Part shown: one piece after another, positions 1-7,609 of the stretch
Numbering within the stretch: the stretch's first letter is position 1
Layout of the letters: every line of letters starts with the position of its first letter
From: DATKXO01 sp035528995
GTDB lineage: Bacteria; Planctomycetota; Phycisphaerae; UBA1845
Assembly: GCA_035528995.1 (NCBI GenBank)
Contig: DATKXO010000218.1
Location: 1-24,438 of the forward strand
Length of the DNA stretch: 24,438 nucleotides
Reading direction: 5' to 3'
Notes under the pieces: generated by a model
What the model saw: the letters and a program-made list of their open reading frames with translations, nothing else
Told to the model about the DNA's origin: nothing
Database searches by the model: none
Translations under genes and position numbers: made by a program

Positions 1-1236
1 GCGGAGGCGCATGCGGGCGCCGGCCTCGTCGATGACGTCGATGGCCTTGTCCGGCTGGACCCTTCCGGCGACGTAGCGGCTGGAGAGTTCGACGGCCTGT
101 TCGATGGCGTCGTTGGATATCCGTACCCGGTGGTGGGCCTCGTATCGGTCGCGGAGGCCCTTGAGGATCTCGATGGTCTCCTTCTTGCTGGGGGCGTTGA
201 CGAGGATCTGCTGGAAGCGTCGTTCGAGCGCTCCGTCCTTCTCGATGTACTTCCGGTACTCGTCGAGGGTGGTGGCCCCGATGCACTGGATCTCGCCGCG
301 TGAGAGGGCGGGCTTGAGGACGTTGGAAGCGTCGATGGCGCCCTCGGCGCCGCCGGCGCCGACCAGGGTGTGGAGTTCGTCGACGAACAGGATGACGTTA
401 CGGGCCCGGCGGACCTCGTTCATAACGGCCTTGATTCGCTCCTCAAACTGCCCGCGATACTTGGTTCCGGCGACCATCATGGCCAGGTCGAGGACGACGA
501 TGCGTCGCCCGGCCAGCAGCTCGGGGATGTCGTTGTCCATGATCTTCTGGGCCAAGCCCTCGACGATGGCGGTCTTGCCGACGCCGGCCTCACCCAGCAG
601 GACGGGGTTGTTCTTCTGACGACGGCAGAGGACCTGGATGACACGCTCGATCTCGTTCTGCCGTCCGATGACGGGGTCGAGCTTGCCCTGCTTAGCCAGC
701 TCGGTCAGGTCGCGCCCGAAAGAGTCCAGGGCCGGGGTCTTGCTCTTGCCCTTCTTGGTTTCGCCAGCGGGCATGGACATGCCTTCCTCGGCCTCGGCGC
801 TGGCCCCGAGGAGGTTGAGAACTTCCTCTCGGACTTCGTCGAGCTTGAGGCCCAGATTCATCAGGACCTGGGCGGCGACGCCGTCCTGTTCGCGGAGCAG
901 GCCGAGCAGCAGGTGCTCGGTGCCGACGTAGTTGTGGTTGAGATTGCGGGCCTCCTCGATGGCGTACTCGATGACCTTCTTGGCCCGGGGCGTCTGGGGG
1001 AGCTTGCCCATGGTGACCATGTTCGGCCCGCTCTTGACCAGCTTCTCGACTTCGAGTCGCACCTTGCGAAGATCGACCTCGAGGTTCTTGAGGACGTTGG
1101 CGCCGACGCCGGAGCCTTCCTTGACCAGTCCGAGCAGAATATGCTCAGTGCCGATGTATTCATGGTTGAAGCGTTGGGCTTCCTGGTTCGCCAAGGCCAT
1201 GACCTTGCGGGCCCGATCTGTGAATCGCTCGAACAT
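1..1236 (-). CDS. clpC: ATP-dependent Clp protease ATP-binding subunit ClpC (3' end beyond window)
   Basis: The first 412 codons of an AAA+ unfoldase that feeds proteins to the ClpP peptidase in the cytoplasm. The reading frame stays open to the left edge, so the second ATPase domain is outside the window. Two Clp_N repeats fill about residues 1-145, each with a GTEHxLLGL motif. After a Lys/Gly/Ala-rich linker comes the first AAA+ domain, with Walker A GEAGVGKT at 215-222, Walker B ILFVDELHTL, and the IGATTLDEYRKYIEKD and ALERRF sensor/Arg-finger region. The double N-terminal repeat ending in LLREQDG and NLGLKLDEVREEVLNLL favours ClpC over ClpA or ClpB; the M-domain, which would settle ClpB, is not reached. 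The ATG at 1236 follows AGGAGA at good spacing and opens with MFERFTDRARKV, the usual family start. A candidate promoter lies about 190 bases upstream. Confidence 0.93.
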   Translation of the reverse strand, partial: MFERFTDRARKVMALANQEAQRFNHEYIGTEHILLGLVKEGSGVGANVLKNLEVDLRKVRLEVEKLVKSGPNMVTMGKLPQTPRAKKVIEYAIEEARNLNHNYVGTEHLLLGLLREQDGVAAQVLMNLGLKLDEVREEVLNLLGASAEAEEGMSMPAGETKKGKSKTPALDSFGRDLTELAKQGKLDPVIGRQNEIERVIQVLCRRQKNNPVLLGEAGVGKTAIVEGLAQKIMDNDIPELLAGRRIVVLDLAMMVAGTKYRGQFEERIKAVMNEVRRARNVILFVDELHTLVGAGGAEGAIDASNVLKPALSRGEIQCIGATTLDEYRKYIEKDGALERRFQQILVNAPSKKETIEILKGLRDRYEAHHRVRISNDAIEQAVELSSRYVAGRVQPDKAIDVIDEAGARMRLR

Positions 1237-1681
1237 TACGGGATTCTCCTGTGGCTCGGCCACCGGCAGTTGGGCCGGCGGGCCGGTTTCCCGGTGCTCC
1301 GCGTGGGCTGAAGAAGAGCGCTGGCCGGATTGCGATACCCCGCCTGCTGCACCCCGACGCGGCGCCCGGCCGTGTCGTCGGGACTGGAACCCAAATCCGT
1401 ACGCCTCGCAACACCGGACCCGGCAGAAGTCTAGCATGCGCTATGCCACCGGGCAACTGGCCGTCGGCTGTTGGAAGTACGGGCTCCCGCAGGTGTATCG
1501 GCACGCTGGAGGGGCGCAGTGAGCGGCTGACGTGGCGTCCATGGGCGTCTGGATGGGTCTGGGGTTGTCGCGCCTGGGGCGTGCGGTTGGGGCAGGCGAT
1601 CCGCGAATGACGCTGGGTGATTGCCGAAGCAGGGCTGGACCTGCCACTTTGGCATGGGGTGCCGTTTTGGACGAGTGTGGG
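1237..1681. other. Intergenic region between rnd and clpC
   Basis: 445 bases without a convincing gene. Both flanking genes read leftward, so this is the clpC upstream region and the rnd downstream region. It holds the candidate clpC promoter (1428-1456) and a short inverted repeat TGCCA-AAG-TGGCA read on the minus strand near 1641-1655, with no T tract. Several overlapping open frames cross it on both strands, but none has a ribosome-binding site with recognisable protein content. Confidence 0.5.
1428..1456 (-). promoter_or_regulatory. Candidate sigma70-type promoter for clpC
   Basis: On the minus strand TTGCCC (1451-1456) and TAGACT (1428-1433) are separated by exactly 17 bases, and the -10 is preceded by TGc, an extended -10 feature. 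Each hexamer matches the consensus at four of six positions. It would give a 5' leader of roughly 190 bases before clpC. No CtsR- or CIRCE-like heat-shock operator was recognised nearby. Confidence 0.35.
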
Positions 1682-2896
1682 TCAGGTGGACGATTGCGGA
1701 TCGGTGGGTACCGGGTCGACCTTGAGGGAGGGCTGATTGGGGAGCCCGACGACGCGGATGGCGGCCTGGCCCTTGAGGACGCTGGCCAGCATGTCGCCGC
1801 CGGCCCGTGCCCGCCAACCGCGCGTGAGTGCGGATTCTGTGGGCAGGGATCGGGTGTGGGCGTGGACGAGGTCGCGGATGCTCTGCTTATTGGCCATCAG
1901 GGCGAAAGCTACGTCATGGGTCAGGCAGAAGTCACGGAGAACGGCGGTGACCAGGGACAGGAGGACGAGTTCGTGGGAGGTGTCCTCGATGGTCTGCTGG
2001 ACCGCGGGTAGTCGATTGGCGGGGATAGCCAGCCCGCGCTGGACGGCCTGGGCGAGCTGCTCGACGGCCCGGGCTCGCAGGTTGAGCCCGCGTAATGATC
2101 GGATCTGTTCGGCGCGTGTCCAACGATGGCGGGCGATCTCGAGCAAAAGGTGATCGCGCACGACGGCCCGGGCGGGACGATCGAATGTTTTGGCCAGGGC
2201 CTCGCGGACCTCGAGGAGTTGTCCGGCCACGGCCAGTCCCTGGGGGTCCAGTGAGCCAATGCCTCTGAGGCGAAGCAGTCGCCTCTCGGCCGTGGGCTCG
2301 TAGGTTTCGGGTCGCTCGAACTGGGCGAACTCCTCGCTGGCCCAGTCCAGCCGGCCGAGCGTCTCCAGGCGTTTGGTGAGCTTCTGGTGAACGAGCGGGA
2401 TGTAGGCGACGTCGTCCACGGCGTAGGCGAGCTGGGCGTCGGTCAGCGGTCGCCGCCGCCAGTCGGTGAGGGTCTGTGACTTGCGCAGGCGAATACCCAG
2501 GAACTTGTGCACCAGGCGGGTGAGGCTGAGCGGGTAATCGCGGCCGACGAGGCCGGCGGCGACCTGGACGTCGAAAACGTTGGCCGGGGTCTTGCCGATC
2601 AGTTGCCGACACAGGGCGAGGTCCTCCATGGCGGCGTGCAGGACGATCTGGACGGAGGGGTCGGCAACAAGCTCCCAGAAGGGCTTGGTGTCGAGCCCGG
2701 CGAGGGGGTCGATGAGTGCCACCTGTGACTCGGTGGCGGCCTGAATGAGGCAGACGGTGGTTTCGTATCCGTCCTCCATGATGAATTCGGTGTCGAAGGC
2801 GAATGAGCGGGCATCGGCCAAGCGGTCGCAGAAGGACCGGAGATCGGCGTCGGAGGTGACGGTGACGGTCGGGGGTTTCTTGATGTTGCGCTTCAC
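1682..2896 (-). CDS. rnd: Ribonuclease D (DEDDy 3'-5' exonuclease with HRDC domain)
   Basis: A 404-residue 3'-5' exoribonuclease of the RNase D family, which trims the 3' ends of tRNA precursors and other small RNAs. The DEDDy exonuclease motifs are all present: Exo I FDTEF (D35, E37), Exo II HAAMED (D92) and Exo III YAVDD (Y158, D162). Residues about 205-295 look like an HRDC helical domain, and a further helical segment with CLTHDVAFALMANKQ follows, as in bacterial RNase D. Family members are usually about 370-390 residues, so the length is normal with a slightly longer tail. The start is a GTG at 2896 with only a weak ribosome-binding site; the upstream frame offers nothing better, and the exonuclease fold begins shortly after. 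It is co-oriented with clpC but 445 bases away, so probably not co-transcribed. Confidence 0.92.
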   Translation of the reverse strand: MKRNIKKPPTVTVTSDADLRSFCDRLADARSFAFDTEFIMEDGYETTVCLIQAATESQVALIDPLAGLDTKPFWELVADPSVQIVLHAAMEDLALCRQLIGKTPANVFDVQVAAGLVGRDYPLSLTRLVHKFLGIRLRKSQTLTDWRRRPLTDAQLAYAVDDVAYIPLVHQKLTKRLETLGRLDWASEEFAQFERPETYEPTAERRLLRLRGIGSLDPQGLAVAGQLLEVREALAKTFDRPARAVVRDHLLLEIARHRWTRAEQIRSLRGLNLRARAVEQLAQAVQRGLAIPANRLPAVQQTIEDTSHELVLLSLVTAVLRDFCLTHDVAFALMANKQSIRDLVHAHTRSLPTESALTRGWRARAGGDMLASVLKGQAAIRVVGLPNQPSLKVDPVPTDPQSST

Positions 2897-3339
2897 GTTG
2901 CCAGTAGTCGCCTGGGCACCGGGGTTTCGCTATCGGTGACCCACTTGCGGTTCCGGGTCGGGCCGGATCGATCGGCCGAGCGGCGGGCGCGCCGGCATGC
3001 GGGAGGCACCCGGCCGACGCGGAGGGGCGCTGCGGGTCGTTGCACCGCGGCGTCCCAGGGCGCACGCGGATTCCTCCAGATTGTATCGGTGGCTGGGCGG
3101 ACGCCAATTACCAACCGGGCGAGTTTGGTCCGGGAATACGGCGGCCGGTCTGGTGGAAGGGGCGTAGGGGACCCCAGAATCCGCGCGGGCGGGTGGGCGT
3201 CCACCAACCGGTCTGGACGCCCCAGGGGCGTCTGAGGCGGCAGAGGAGGCCCTGAGGGCGGCTCCGGGCGGATAGGTCGTCCGATATGCGGGTGGGGGCG
3301 CGGCGTTGAAAACGCCACCTGAGCGGCTACCCTCACGGC
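2897..3339. other. Divergent intergenic region, rnd / MBL hydrolase
   Basis: 443 bases between two divergently read genes. Small palindromes are visible: GACGCCCC-A-GGGGCGTC at 3216-3232 and GGCGTT-GAA-AACGCC at 3302-3316, the latter just upstream of the plus-strand start. Neither has a T tract, so they are not intrinsic terminators. No clear promoter for either gene could be picked out. The open frames here look like GC-rich shadows. Confidence 0.45.
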
Positions 3340-4206
3340 ATGATCGAAATCGGCAGACATCAGCTTTTTTCGGTGATTACCGGGCACATCCGGCTGGACG
3401 GCGGGGCGATGTTCGGCGTGGTGCCGCGCGTCCTTTGGGAGCAGAAGGCCCGGCCGGACGATCATCACCGGATCAGGATGGCCATGCGGACCCTGGTGGC
3501 GCTGGACCGCGAAGCGGGGCGCGTCATCCTGGTGGACACCGGGGTGGGGGACAAGTGGGGGGCCGAGGAGGCCGATCGCTTCGCCATCGAGGTGCGTCCC
3601 AGGGCCCTGGCCGACGCCCTGGCGCCGTACGGGCTGACCGAGGCCGACGTGACGGATATCGTCGTGACGCACCTGCACTTCGACCACAATGGCGGGCTGA
3701 CCGAATGGGAAGAGGGCCCGGGCGGCCGGACGCGGCTGCGGTTTCCTCAGGCCCGCCATTGGGTGCATGAGCAGCACTGGCGGCATGCCACGGCGCCGAC
3801 GGAGAGGGACCGGGCCTCGTTCCTGGATCGCGATCTGGAGGCGCTGGGTCGGGCGGGGGTGCTGCGCTTCGTGACGGGAGACGACCCGCCGGCGGCCTTC
3901 AAAGGCGTGGGGTGGTGCGTTTCGCACGGTCACACGCCTTATCAGCTACTGCCATTGTTCGAGGGGGAGGGCGGCGGGCTGCTGTTCGTCGGTGACCTGA
4001 TCCCGACGATGGCCCACCTGCCGGTGCCGTGGATCATGGCCTACGACGTCGCGCCCCTGGTGACGCTCGAGGAGAAGAAGGGGGTCTACCGTCGATGCCG
4101 GGAAGAGGGACTGAGCCTGGCATTCCCCCACGATCCGGAGGCGGGCGGCGTTTCGGTGGGATGGGTCCAGGACAAACCGATCGTTGCCCGAGTGCTGGAT
4201 CTGTAG
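3340..4206 (+). CDS. Metallo-beta-lactamase-fold hydrolase
   Basis: A 288-residue hydrolase of the metallo-beta-lactamase superfamily with a binuclear metal site. The signature HLHFDH is at 111-116 (ligands H111, H113, D115, H116), followed by GHTPYQ (H198), GDL (D219) and FPHDP (H264), so the full ligand set of the lactonase/hydrolase branch is intact. The N-terminal LDGGAMFGVVPRVLWE belongs to the fold and supports the ATG at 3340, although no good Shine-Dalgarno precedes it. There is no signal peptide, so it is probably cytoplasmic. The layout resembles quorum-quenching-type lactonases and other small-molecule hydrolases, but the substrate cannot be assigned from sequence. The thioredoxin-like gene follows 47 bases later on the same strand and may be co-transcribed. 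Confidence 0.85.
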   Translation: MIEIGRHQLFSVITGHIRLDGGAMFGVVPRVLWEQKARPDDHHRIRMAMRTLVALDREAGRVILVDTGVGDKWGAEEADRFAIEVRPRALADALAPYGLTEADVTDIVVTHLHFDHNGGLTEWEEGPGGRTRLRFPQARHWVHEQHWRHATAPTERDRASFLDRDLEALGRAGVLRFVTGDDPPAAFKGVGWCVSHGHTPYQLLPLFEGEGGGLLFVGDLIPTMAHLPVPWIMAYDVAPLVTLEEKKGVYRRCREEGLSLAFPHDPEAGGVSVGWVQDKPIVARVLDL

Positions 4207-4253
4207 GCGGTGGGCTTCTCACGCCGGGCTCGGGCGGCTATGGTGCGGATCGC

Positions 4254-4667
4254 ATGTGTGGGCTCAGACGACGCATTCTGTTTGTGCTGGTCACGGGACT
4301 GGTCGGGACCGCGTGCTCGGGGTGCAGTGATATCCTCTGGAGCGGCAACCTGGCGGGGGCGCAGCGGCAGGCCGCCAAGGACGGGCGGCTGGTCCTGGTC
4401 TACTATTGGTCCTGGCTGAACGAGGACTGCGACCGGATGGATCGAACGGTGTTCAACGACCAGGCGGTGATCGACACGATGGCGGGGACGATCCCGGTGC
4501 GTCTGGACGCGGCGTTTCACCGGCGGTGGGCGCGAGAGCGGGGGATCGAGCGGCTGCCGTCGTTCGTGATCTACAGCCCTGACGGTGCGGTGATCAGCAC
4601 GCGTCAGGGGACGATGAACGAGGGCCAGTTCCGGGCGTTCGTGGTCAGTGGCAAGCTGAACCGCTGA
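4254..4667 (+). CDS. Small exported thioredoxin-fold protein with degenerate active site
   Basis: A 137-residue protein with an N-terminal hydrophobic export segment (residues 8-19) ending in GTAC, which could be a non-canonical lipobox. The remainder resembles the thioredoxin-like domain of DsbD/thiol-reductase relatives: a beta strand LVLVYYWSW, then the active-site loop, then a TVFNDQAV helix, a cis-proline loop ERLPSF (P102) and a final FVIYSPDG strand. Where the family has WCxxC-K-R-M, this protein reads W54-LNED-C59-DRM. Only the second cysteine survives, so it probably cannot act as a normal dithiol oxidoreductase. The longer open frame starting upstream overlaps the hydrolase gene and adds no recognisable protein, so I take the ATG at 4254, although the ribosome-binding site is weak. 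Confidence 0.68.
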   Translation: MCGLRRRILFVLVTGLVGTACSGCSDILWSGNLAGAQRQAAKDGRLVLVYYWSWLNEDCDRMDRTVFNDQAVIDTMAGTIPVRLDAAFHRRWARERGIERLPSFVIYSPDGAVISTRQGTMNEGQFRAFVVSGKLNR

Positions 4668-4827
4668 AGTGCTTCCGTTCCTTTCGGGCGAATCTTCCAA
4701 CGATTGAGAGTCCAGGTGCCCGGCATAAGGCCGGGGTGTGGCAGCAGGCGAGCCTGTCACCGGGGGGGGTGCGGACGGGCGCCCGCGGCTGGTGCCCTCG
4801 GATGGGGGTGGCGGGTCGGCGCGGAGT

Positions 4828-4865
4828 TGTAAAAAGGGGCGAGGCCGGGAGCGTCTCCCGGCCTC
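4828..4865 (-). terminator. Intrinsic terminator for the small gene at 4948-5232
   Basis: A perfect 11-base inverted repeat, GAGGCCGGGAG-CGT-CTCCCGGCCTC (4841-4865). On the minus strand it is followed after GCCCC by a run of five T (plus-strand A at 4831-4835). It lies about 80 bases beyond the stop codon of the minus-strand lipoprotein-like gene. On the plus strand the T tract is weak, so the orientation is probably leftward. Confidence 0.75.
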
Positions 4866-4947
4866 GCGTTTCCTAGTAGCACCGTGCCCGGACGGTTGTC
4901 CGGATATCAGTGGCAACTACGCCAGTATCGCATGCGATACTGAGCGA

Positions 4948-5232
4948 TTAGCCACCGGTGCCAAGCTCAGCGGCGGCGAAGCCCTCTGGCTCCGCACGGC
5001 TCGGATCAGTGAACCGGTCGTCGTACTGGGTGCCGGTCCCGAAGTCATCCTGGAACAGGTCGAACACGGCATCATTGTCGAACACGAACTCGTACGCCGC
5101 ATCCGTCACCATGTCGTACGCGAGCCCCGAGGCAAGCTTCCCGAGCCCACCGATGTTGAGGCAGGCTGTGCCGTGGAACAGGAACCCGCTGGCCGCGATC
5201 ATCGCGCCCCACTTAATCCACTTTTTGCCCAT
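4948..5232 (-). CDS. Small lipoprotein-like exported protein, unknown function
   Basis: A 94-residue protein starting at the ATG at 5232, preceded by a strong AGGAGGT ribosome-binding site. The N-terminus has a basic patch (MGKKWIKWG) and a hydrophobic stretch ending FHGTAC-L, consistent with a signal peptide and a possible lipidated Cys24; the -3 position is not the usual Leu, so lipidation is uncertain. The mature part begins Gly/Leu-rich, then becomes acidic and aromatic (AYEFVFDNDAVFDLFQDDF). It ends in a Gly/Ala/Glu tail. I recognise no domain. A strong terminator follows, so this is a stand-alone transcription unit, which supports it being a real gene. Confidence 0.72.
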   Translation of the reverse strand: MGKKWIKWGAMIAASGFLFHGTACLNIGGLGKLASGLAYDMVTDAAYEFVFDNDAVFDLFQDDFGTGTQYDDRFTDPSRAEPEGFAAAELGTGG

Positions 5233-5775
5233 TTTTTGGACCTCCTTCTAGAAACCTTTGGCAATTTCGCTGGCCCGAGATTCAGCTCGGACGATTCATT
5301 CTGGGCCACGCAACATCGGACACCGGACACCGCGCCCGGGTCCACCTAAGACTCACGGTTGAAACTGCGGTTCTGATGTTTCCTGACCAGGCTCGCTCCC
5401 GGTCTTTCACCCGATGGGCACCGCACCGCCCGAACTTCCGCGCTGTCGGGCTTGCCCACAGGGCCCAACGTTTATGTGAGCCTCCCGCGCTCGCAGGAAC
5501 GAGCAGCGAAAGGAGATCGGCTTACCCTGCAAATCCGCCGCCGACCTCGGCATCAAGACGTCCCGACTCCTTCCGGATCGCCATGCTCAAGCCGGCGGCT
5601 TGATTGGCCGCGATTATGCCGACGAGACCCCCGAAGAGCAAGCGAAAAAAGCCGGTCTCGGGAACTTTCTGTCCTCCTGGTACGGCCCGGCGGCCGCGCC
5701 GGTACACATTAATGCATCGCATATCGGATCAGCACAGTGCGGAACATTAGCCTTTTGCCGCTGTGCCGTTCCGAG

Positions 5776-5904
5776 GGGCCTGACAGGCCCGGTCAAGCGC
5801 TGCCTCCGTTGCGGCCTATCCAAGCCGTTGTCCGGCAGTTGTTTAGGCGGAAACGTCAACTGCCAGGCAGCAGGCGGCGAAGGCTCCCACAGAGGAGGCA
5901 GTGT
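5776..5904 (+). other. Cluster of nested inverted repeats, possible structured RNA
   Basis: Three stems lie close together. One is GGGCCT-GAC-AGGCCC (5776-5790). One is a long-range pair CTGCCTCC (5800-5807) with GGAGGCAG (5894-5901), extendable by one G-C and two G-U pairs. Nested inside is GGCAGTTG (5834-5841) with CAACTGCC (5857-5864), whose loop can add TTT/AAA. No coding frame explains them. This could be a small RNA, a leader element or chance in GC-rich DNA; strand is uncertain and shown as plus because rho lies downstream. Confidence 0.3.
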
Positions 5905-5995
5905 GTCAAGAGCTATTTCGGGCATTTTCTGTCATTTTCGCTGGGGCGCGGGGGGCATGTCGGGCGTTGCGAGGTGAGCATGTTGGGCCAGACGG

Positions 5996-6025
5996 TTGAC
6001 TTTCCCCCCCTGGGGCGGCTATATG
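5996..6025 (+). promoter_or_regulatory. rho: Candidate sigma70-type promoter for rho
   Basis: TTGACT (5996-6001) and TATATG (6020-6025) are separated by 18 bases. The -35 matches the consensus at five of six positions and the -10 at four. It would give a leader of about 210 bases before rho, containing the GTAACC/GGTTAC hairpin. A long leader would fit the autogenous attenuation known for rho in other bacteria, but that is inference. Confidence 0.4.
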
Positions 6026-6242
6026 GACATGGTCAGTTGTCCCCGGGTTGAAGTTCTGCATGTAACCATCTTCCGAAAAAGCGGTTACGTCGCACCTCCA
6101 GCCAGTAACCTGCGTGTGTGCCGGCCCGGGGGGCGCCCGCAGCAATGGGGAATTCGGATTTCCGGCGGCATTCGTACTTCCAAAGGTGGTGCGCCATCGT
6201 GGAGCGGCCGGGGCGTCGTGGGGTGAAGAACAGGCGGGAGCC

Positions 6243-7376
6243 ATGGCAGAAGCGGGAAACTCAGTGAGCGGCACGTTCGAAGGTGATGATCGCAACGGTG
6301 GCTACCTGCGCGATCCGGCGCGGGGCTATCGCGTGCAGCCGAACGATCCGCGTGTGTCCAGCCAGATGGTGCGGCGCTACGGAGTTCGCGGGGGCGAGAG
6401 CATCCGCGGCTCGGTCAAGACGACCCGCGGCAAACAGGGGCGCCGGAGCGTGGAACTGGTGGCCATCGAGAGCGTGAACGACCGGCCGGCTGAAGAATGC
6501 GCCGAGGTCGCAAGGCTGACCGAACTGACGGCGGTGGATCCGCAAGAGGCGATCTGGTTCGAGACCGAAGGCGGGCCGCTGACCATGCGCGTGGTGGACC
6601 TGATGACGCCGATCGGTCGTGGTCAGCGGGGTCTGATCGTGGCCCCGCCGCGGACGGGCAAGACGGTGCTGCTGCGACAGATGGCGGGAGGCGTGGCGAC
6701 CAACTACCCGGACGTCTACGTGATGGTGCTGTTGATCGACGAGCGTCCCGAGGAAGTCACGGAGATGCGTCGCAACGTTCACGGTGAGGTGGTGGCCAGC
6801 AGCAACGACCTGGACGTTGCCTCTCACGTTCGGATCGCCCGTCTGATGATCGAGAAGGCCAAGCGGATGGTGGAGCGGGGAACGCACGTGTTCGTGCTGC
6901 TGGACTCGCTGACCCGCGTGGGTCGGGCGTTCAACGCGTTCGCGGGCAACAGCGGGCGGATCATGTCGGGAGGCCTGGACAGCCGGGCCCTGATCGAGCC
7001 CAAGGCCATCTTCGGTGCGGCCCGGAACATCGAGAACGGCGGGTCGCTGACCATCATCGCCACGGCGCTGATCGACACGGGATCGCGGATGGACGAGGTG
7101 ATCTTCAACGAGTTCAAAGGCACCGGGAACATGGAGATCATGCTGTCCCGCGATCTGGCCAACAAGCGGATCTGGCCGGCCATCGACCTGCAGTTGTCCG
7201 GGACCCGGAAAGAGGAGCTGCTGCTGGATGCGGACATGCTGGCGGCGTCGCACCGCATCCGCCGGGAGCTGGGCAGACGGGCGCCGGACATGGACATGCA
7301 GAACCTGCTCGAGAACCTGGGCCGCTTCCCGGACAACAAATCCTTCGTGAGCAGCCTCAAAAAACAGACCCGGTGA
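6243..7376 (+). CDS. rho: Transcription termination factor Rho (short form lacking the N-terminal helical domain)
   Basis: A 377-residue hexameric RNA-dependent ATPase that releases transcripts from RNA polymerase. The cold-shock-like RNA-binding domain is visible at about residues 15-60 (GYLRDPARGYRVQPND, then VRRYGVRGGESIRG). The RecA-type motor follows: Walker A APPRTGKT (134-141), Walker B VLLIDERPEEV, DSLTRVGRAFN, and the R-loop FKGTGN (K292). The ATG at 6243 has GGGAG just upstream. The frame is open 43 codons further to 6114, but that extension is Gly/Ala/Arg-rich and not Rho-like. Rho is commonly about 420 residues with an N-terminal helical Rho_N subdomain; here about 15 unstructured residues precede the RNA-binding domain and no Rho_N appears upstream in any frame. 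Confidence 0.94.
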   Translation: MAEAGNSVSGTFEGDDRNGGYLRDPARGYRVQPNDPRVSSQMVRRYGVRGGESIRGSVKTTRGKQGRRSVELVAIESVNDRPAEECAEVARLTELTAVDPQEAIWFETEGGPLTMRVVDLMTPIGRGQRGLIVAPPRTGKTVLLRQMAGGVATNYPDVYVMVLLIDERPEEVTEMRRNVHGEVVASSNDLDVASHVRIARLMIEKAKRMVERGTHVFVLLDSLTRVGRAFNAFAGNSGRIMSGGLDSRALIEPKAIFGAARNIENGGSLTIIATALIDTGSRMDEVIFNEFKGTGNMEIMLSRDLANKRIWPAIDLQLSGTRKEELLLDADMLAASHRIRRELGRRAPDMDMQNLLENLGRFPDNKSFVSSLKKQTR

Positions 7377-7408
7377 GCGCCGGCCGCGAGGACCGTGCGG
7401 GTGCGCGC

Positions 7409-7426
7409 GGTCGGGTCTGCCCGACC
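7409..7426 (+). terminator. Hairpin after rho, possible weak terminator
   Basis: GGTCGGG-TCTG-CCCGACC is a perfect 7-base stem with a four-base loop, 33 bases past the rho stop codon. No T tract follows, so it may instead protect the transcript 3' end after Rho-dependent termination. Confidence 0.3.
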
Positions 7427-7499
7427 CGGCGGGACACGGGGCGGCTCCGGTGGTCATGTAAGTTGCTTCCCTAATCAAACGAAAATCCGGTCCGGGCGG

Positions 7500-7535
7500 T
7501 TGACAACGTGGCACGTTTCCAGTAGACGTGCCACG
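7500..7535 (+). promoter_or_regulatory. Promoter with overlapping palindromic operator-like site
   Basis: A perfect TTGACA (7500-7505) is followed after 17 bases by TAGACG (7523-7528), a poor but correctly spaced -10. Laid over this is the inverted repeat CGTGGCACGT (7507-7516), nine spacer bases, ACGTGCCACG (7526-7535). The palindrome occupies the -35/-10 spacer and the -10 itself, the classic position for a repressor site. It could instead be an RNA hairpin at the transcript start. It lies 75 bases upstream of the secreted-peptide gene. I do not recognise the half-site as that of a known regulator. Confidence 0.45.
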
Positions 7536-7609
7536 AAGCTTCGCTCGTTGCGGACCGGGCGGGGCAGGTCGGCCGGATCGTCCCGGGTTTCAAAAAACAG
7601 GAGTTGGTC

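Larger units (their letters stand above)
5233..6242. other. 1 kb gene-free region upstream of rho
   Basis: About 1,010 bases with no convincing protein. The left side is the upstream region of the minus-strand small gene and carries a CGGACAC tandem pair near 5317-5330. The middle holds a cluster of hairpins (5776-5904, listed separately). The right side holds a candidate rho promoter (5996-6025) and, in the presumed rho leader, an inverted repeat GTAACC/GGTTAC (6062-6088). Open frames such as 5522-5722 (minus) have a hydrophobic stretch but no start codon correctly placed after the AGGAGG inside them. Confidence 0.5.

Noticed and set aside
370..1311. A 313-codon plus-strand frame over clpC
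   Set aside because: Antisense of ClpC; Leu/Asp/Gly-rich composition typical of the complement of a GC-rich gene.
1641..1657. The 17-mer CCCCATGCCAAAGTGGC (minus strand) recurs with one mismatch at 11821-11837 (plus strand)
   Set aside because: A 16-of-17 match between two sites is expected by chance in a window of this size and composition; the two contexts share nothing else.
2893..3933. A 346-codon minus-strand frame over the MBL hydrolase and its upstream region
   Set aside because: Pro/Arg/His-rich, no motif, and it conflicts with the intact metal-ligand set on the plus strand.
5522..5722. Possible 66-residue membrane protein on the minus strand
   Set aside because: It has a hydrophobic run, but the AGGAGG inside it is not followed by a start codon at suitable spacing, and there is no other support.
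6114..6242. N-terminal extension of Rho from the upstream ATG
   Set aside because: The 43 extra residues are Gly/Ala/Arg-rich, match no Rho domain, and the ATG at 6243 has the better ribosome-binding site.
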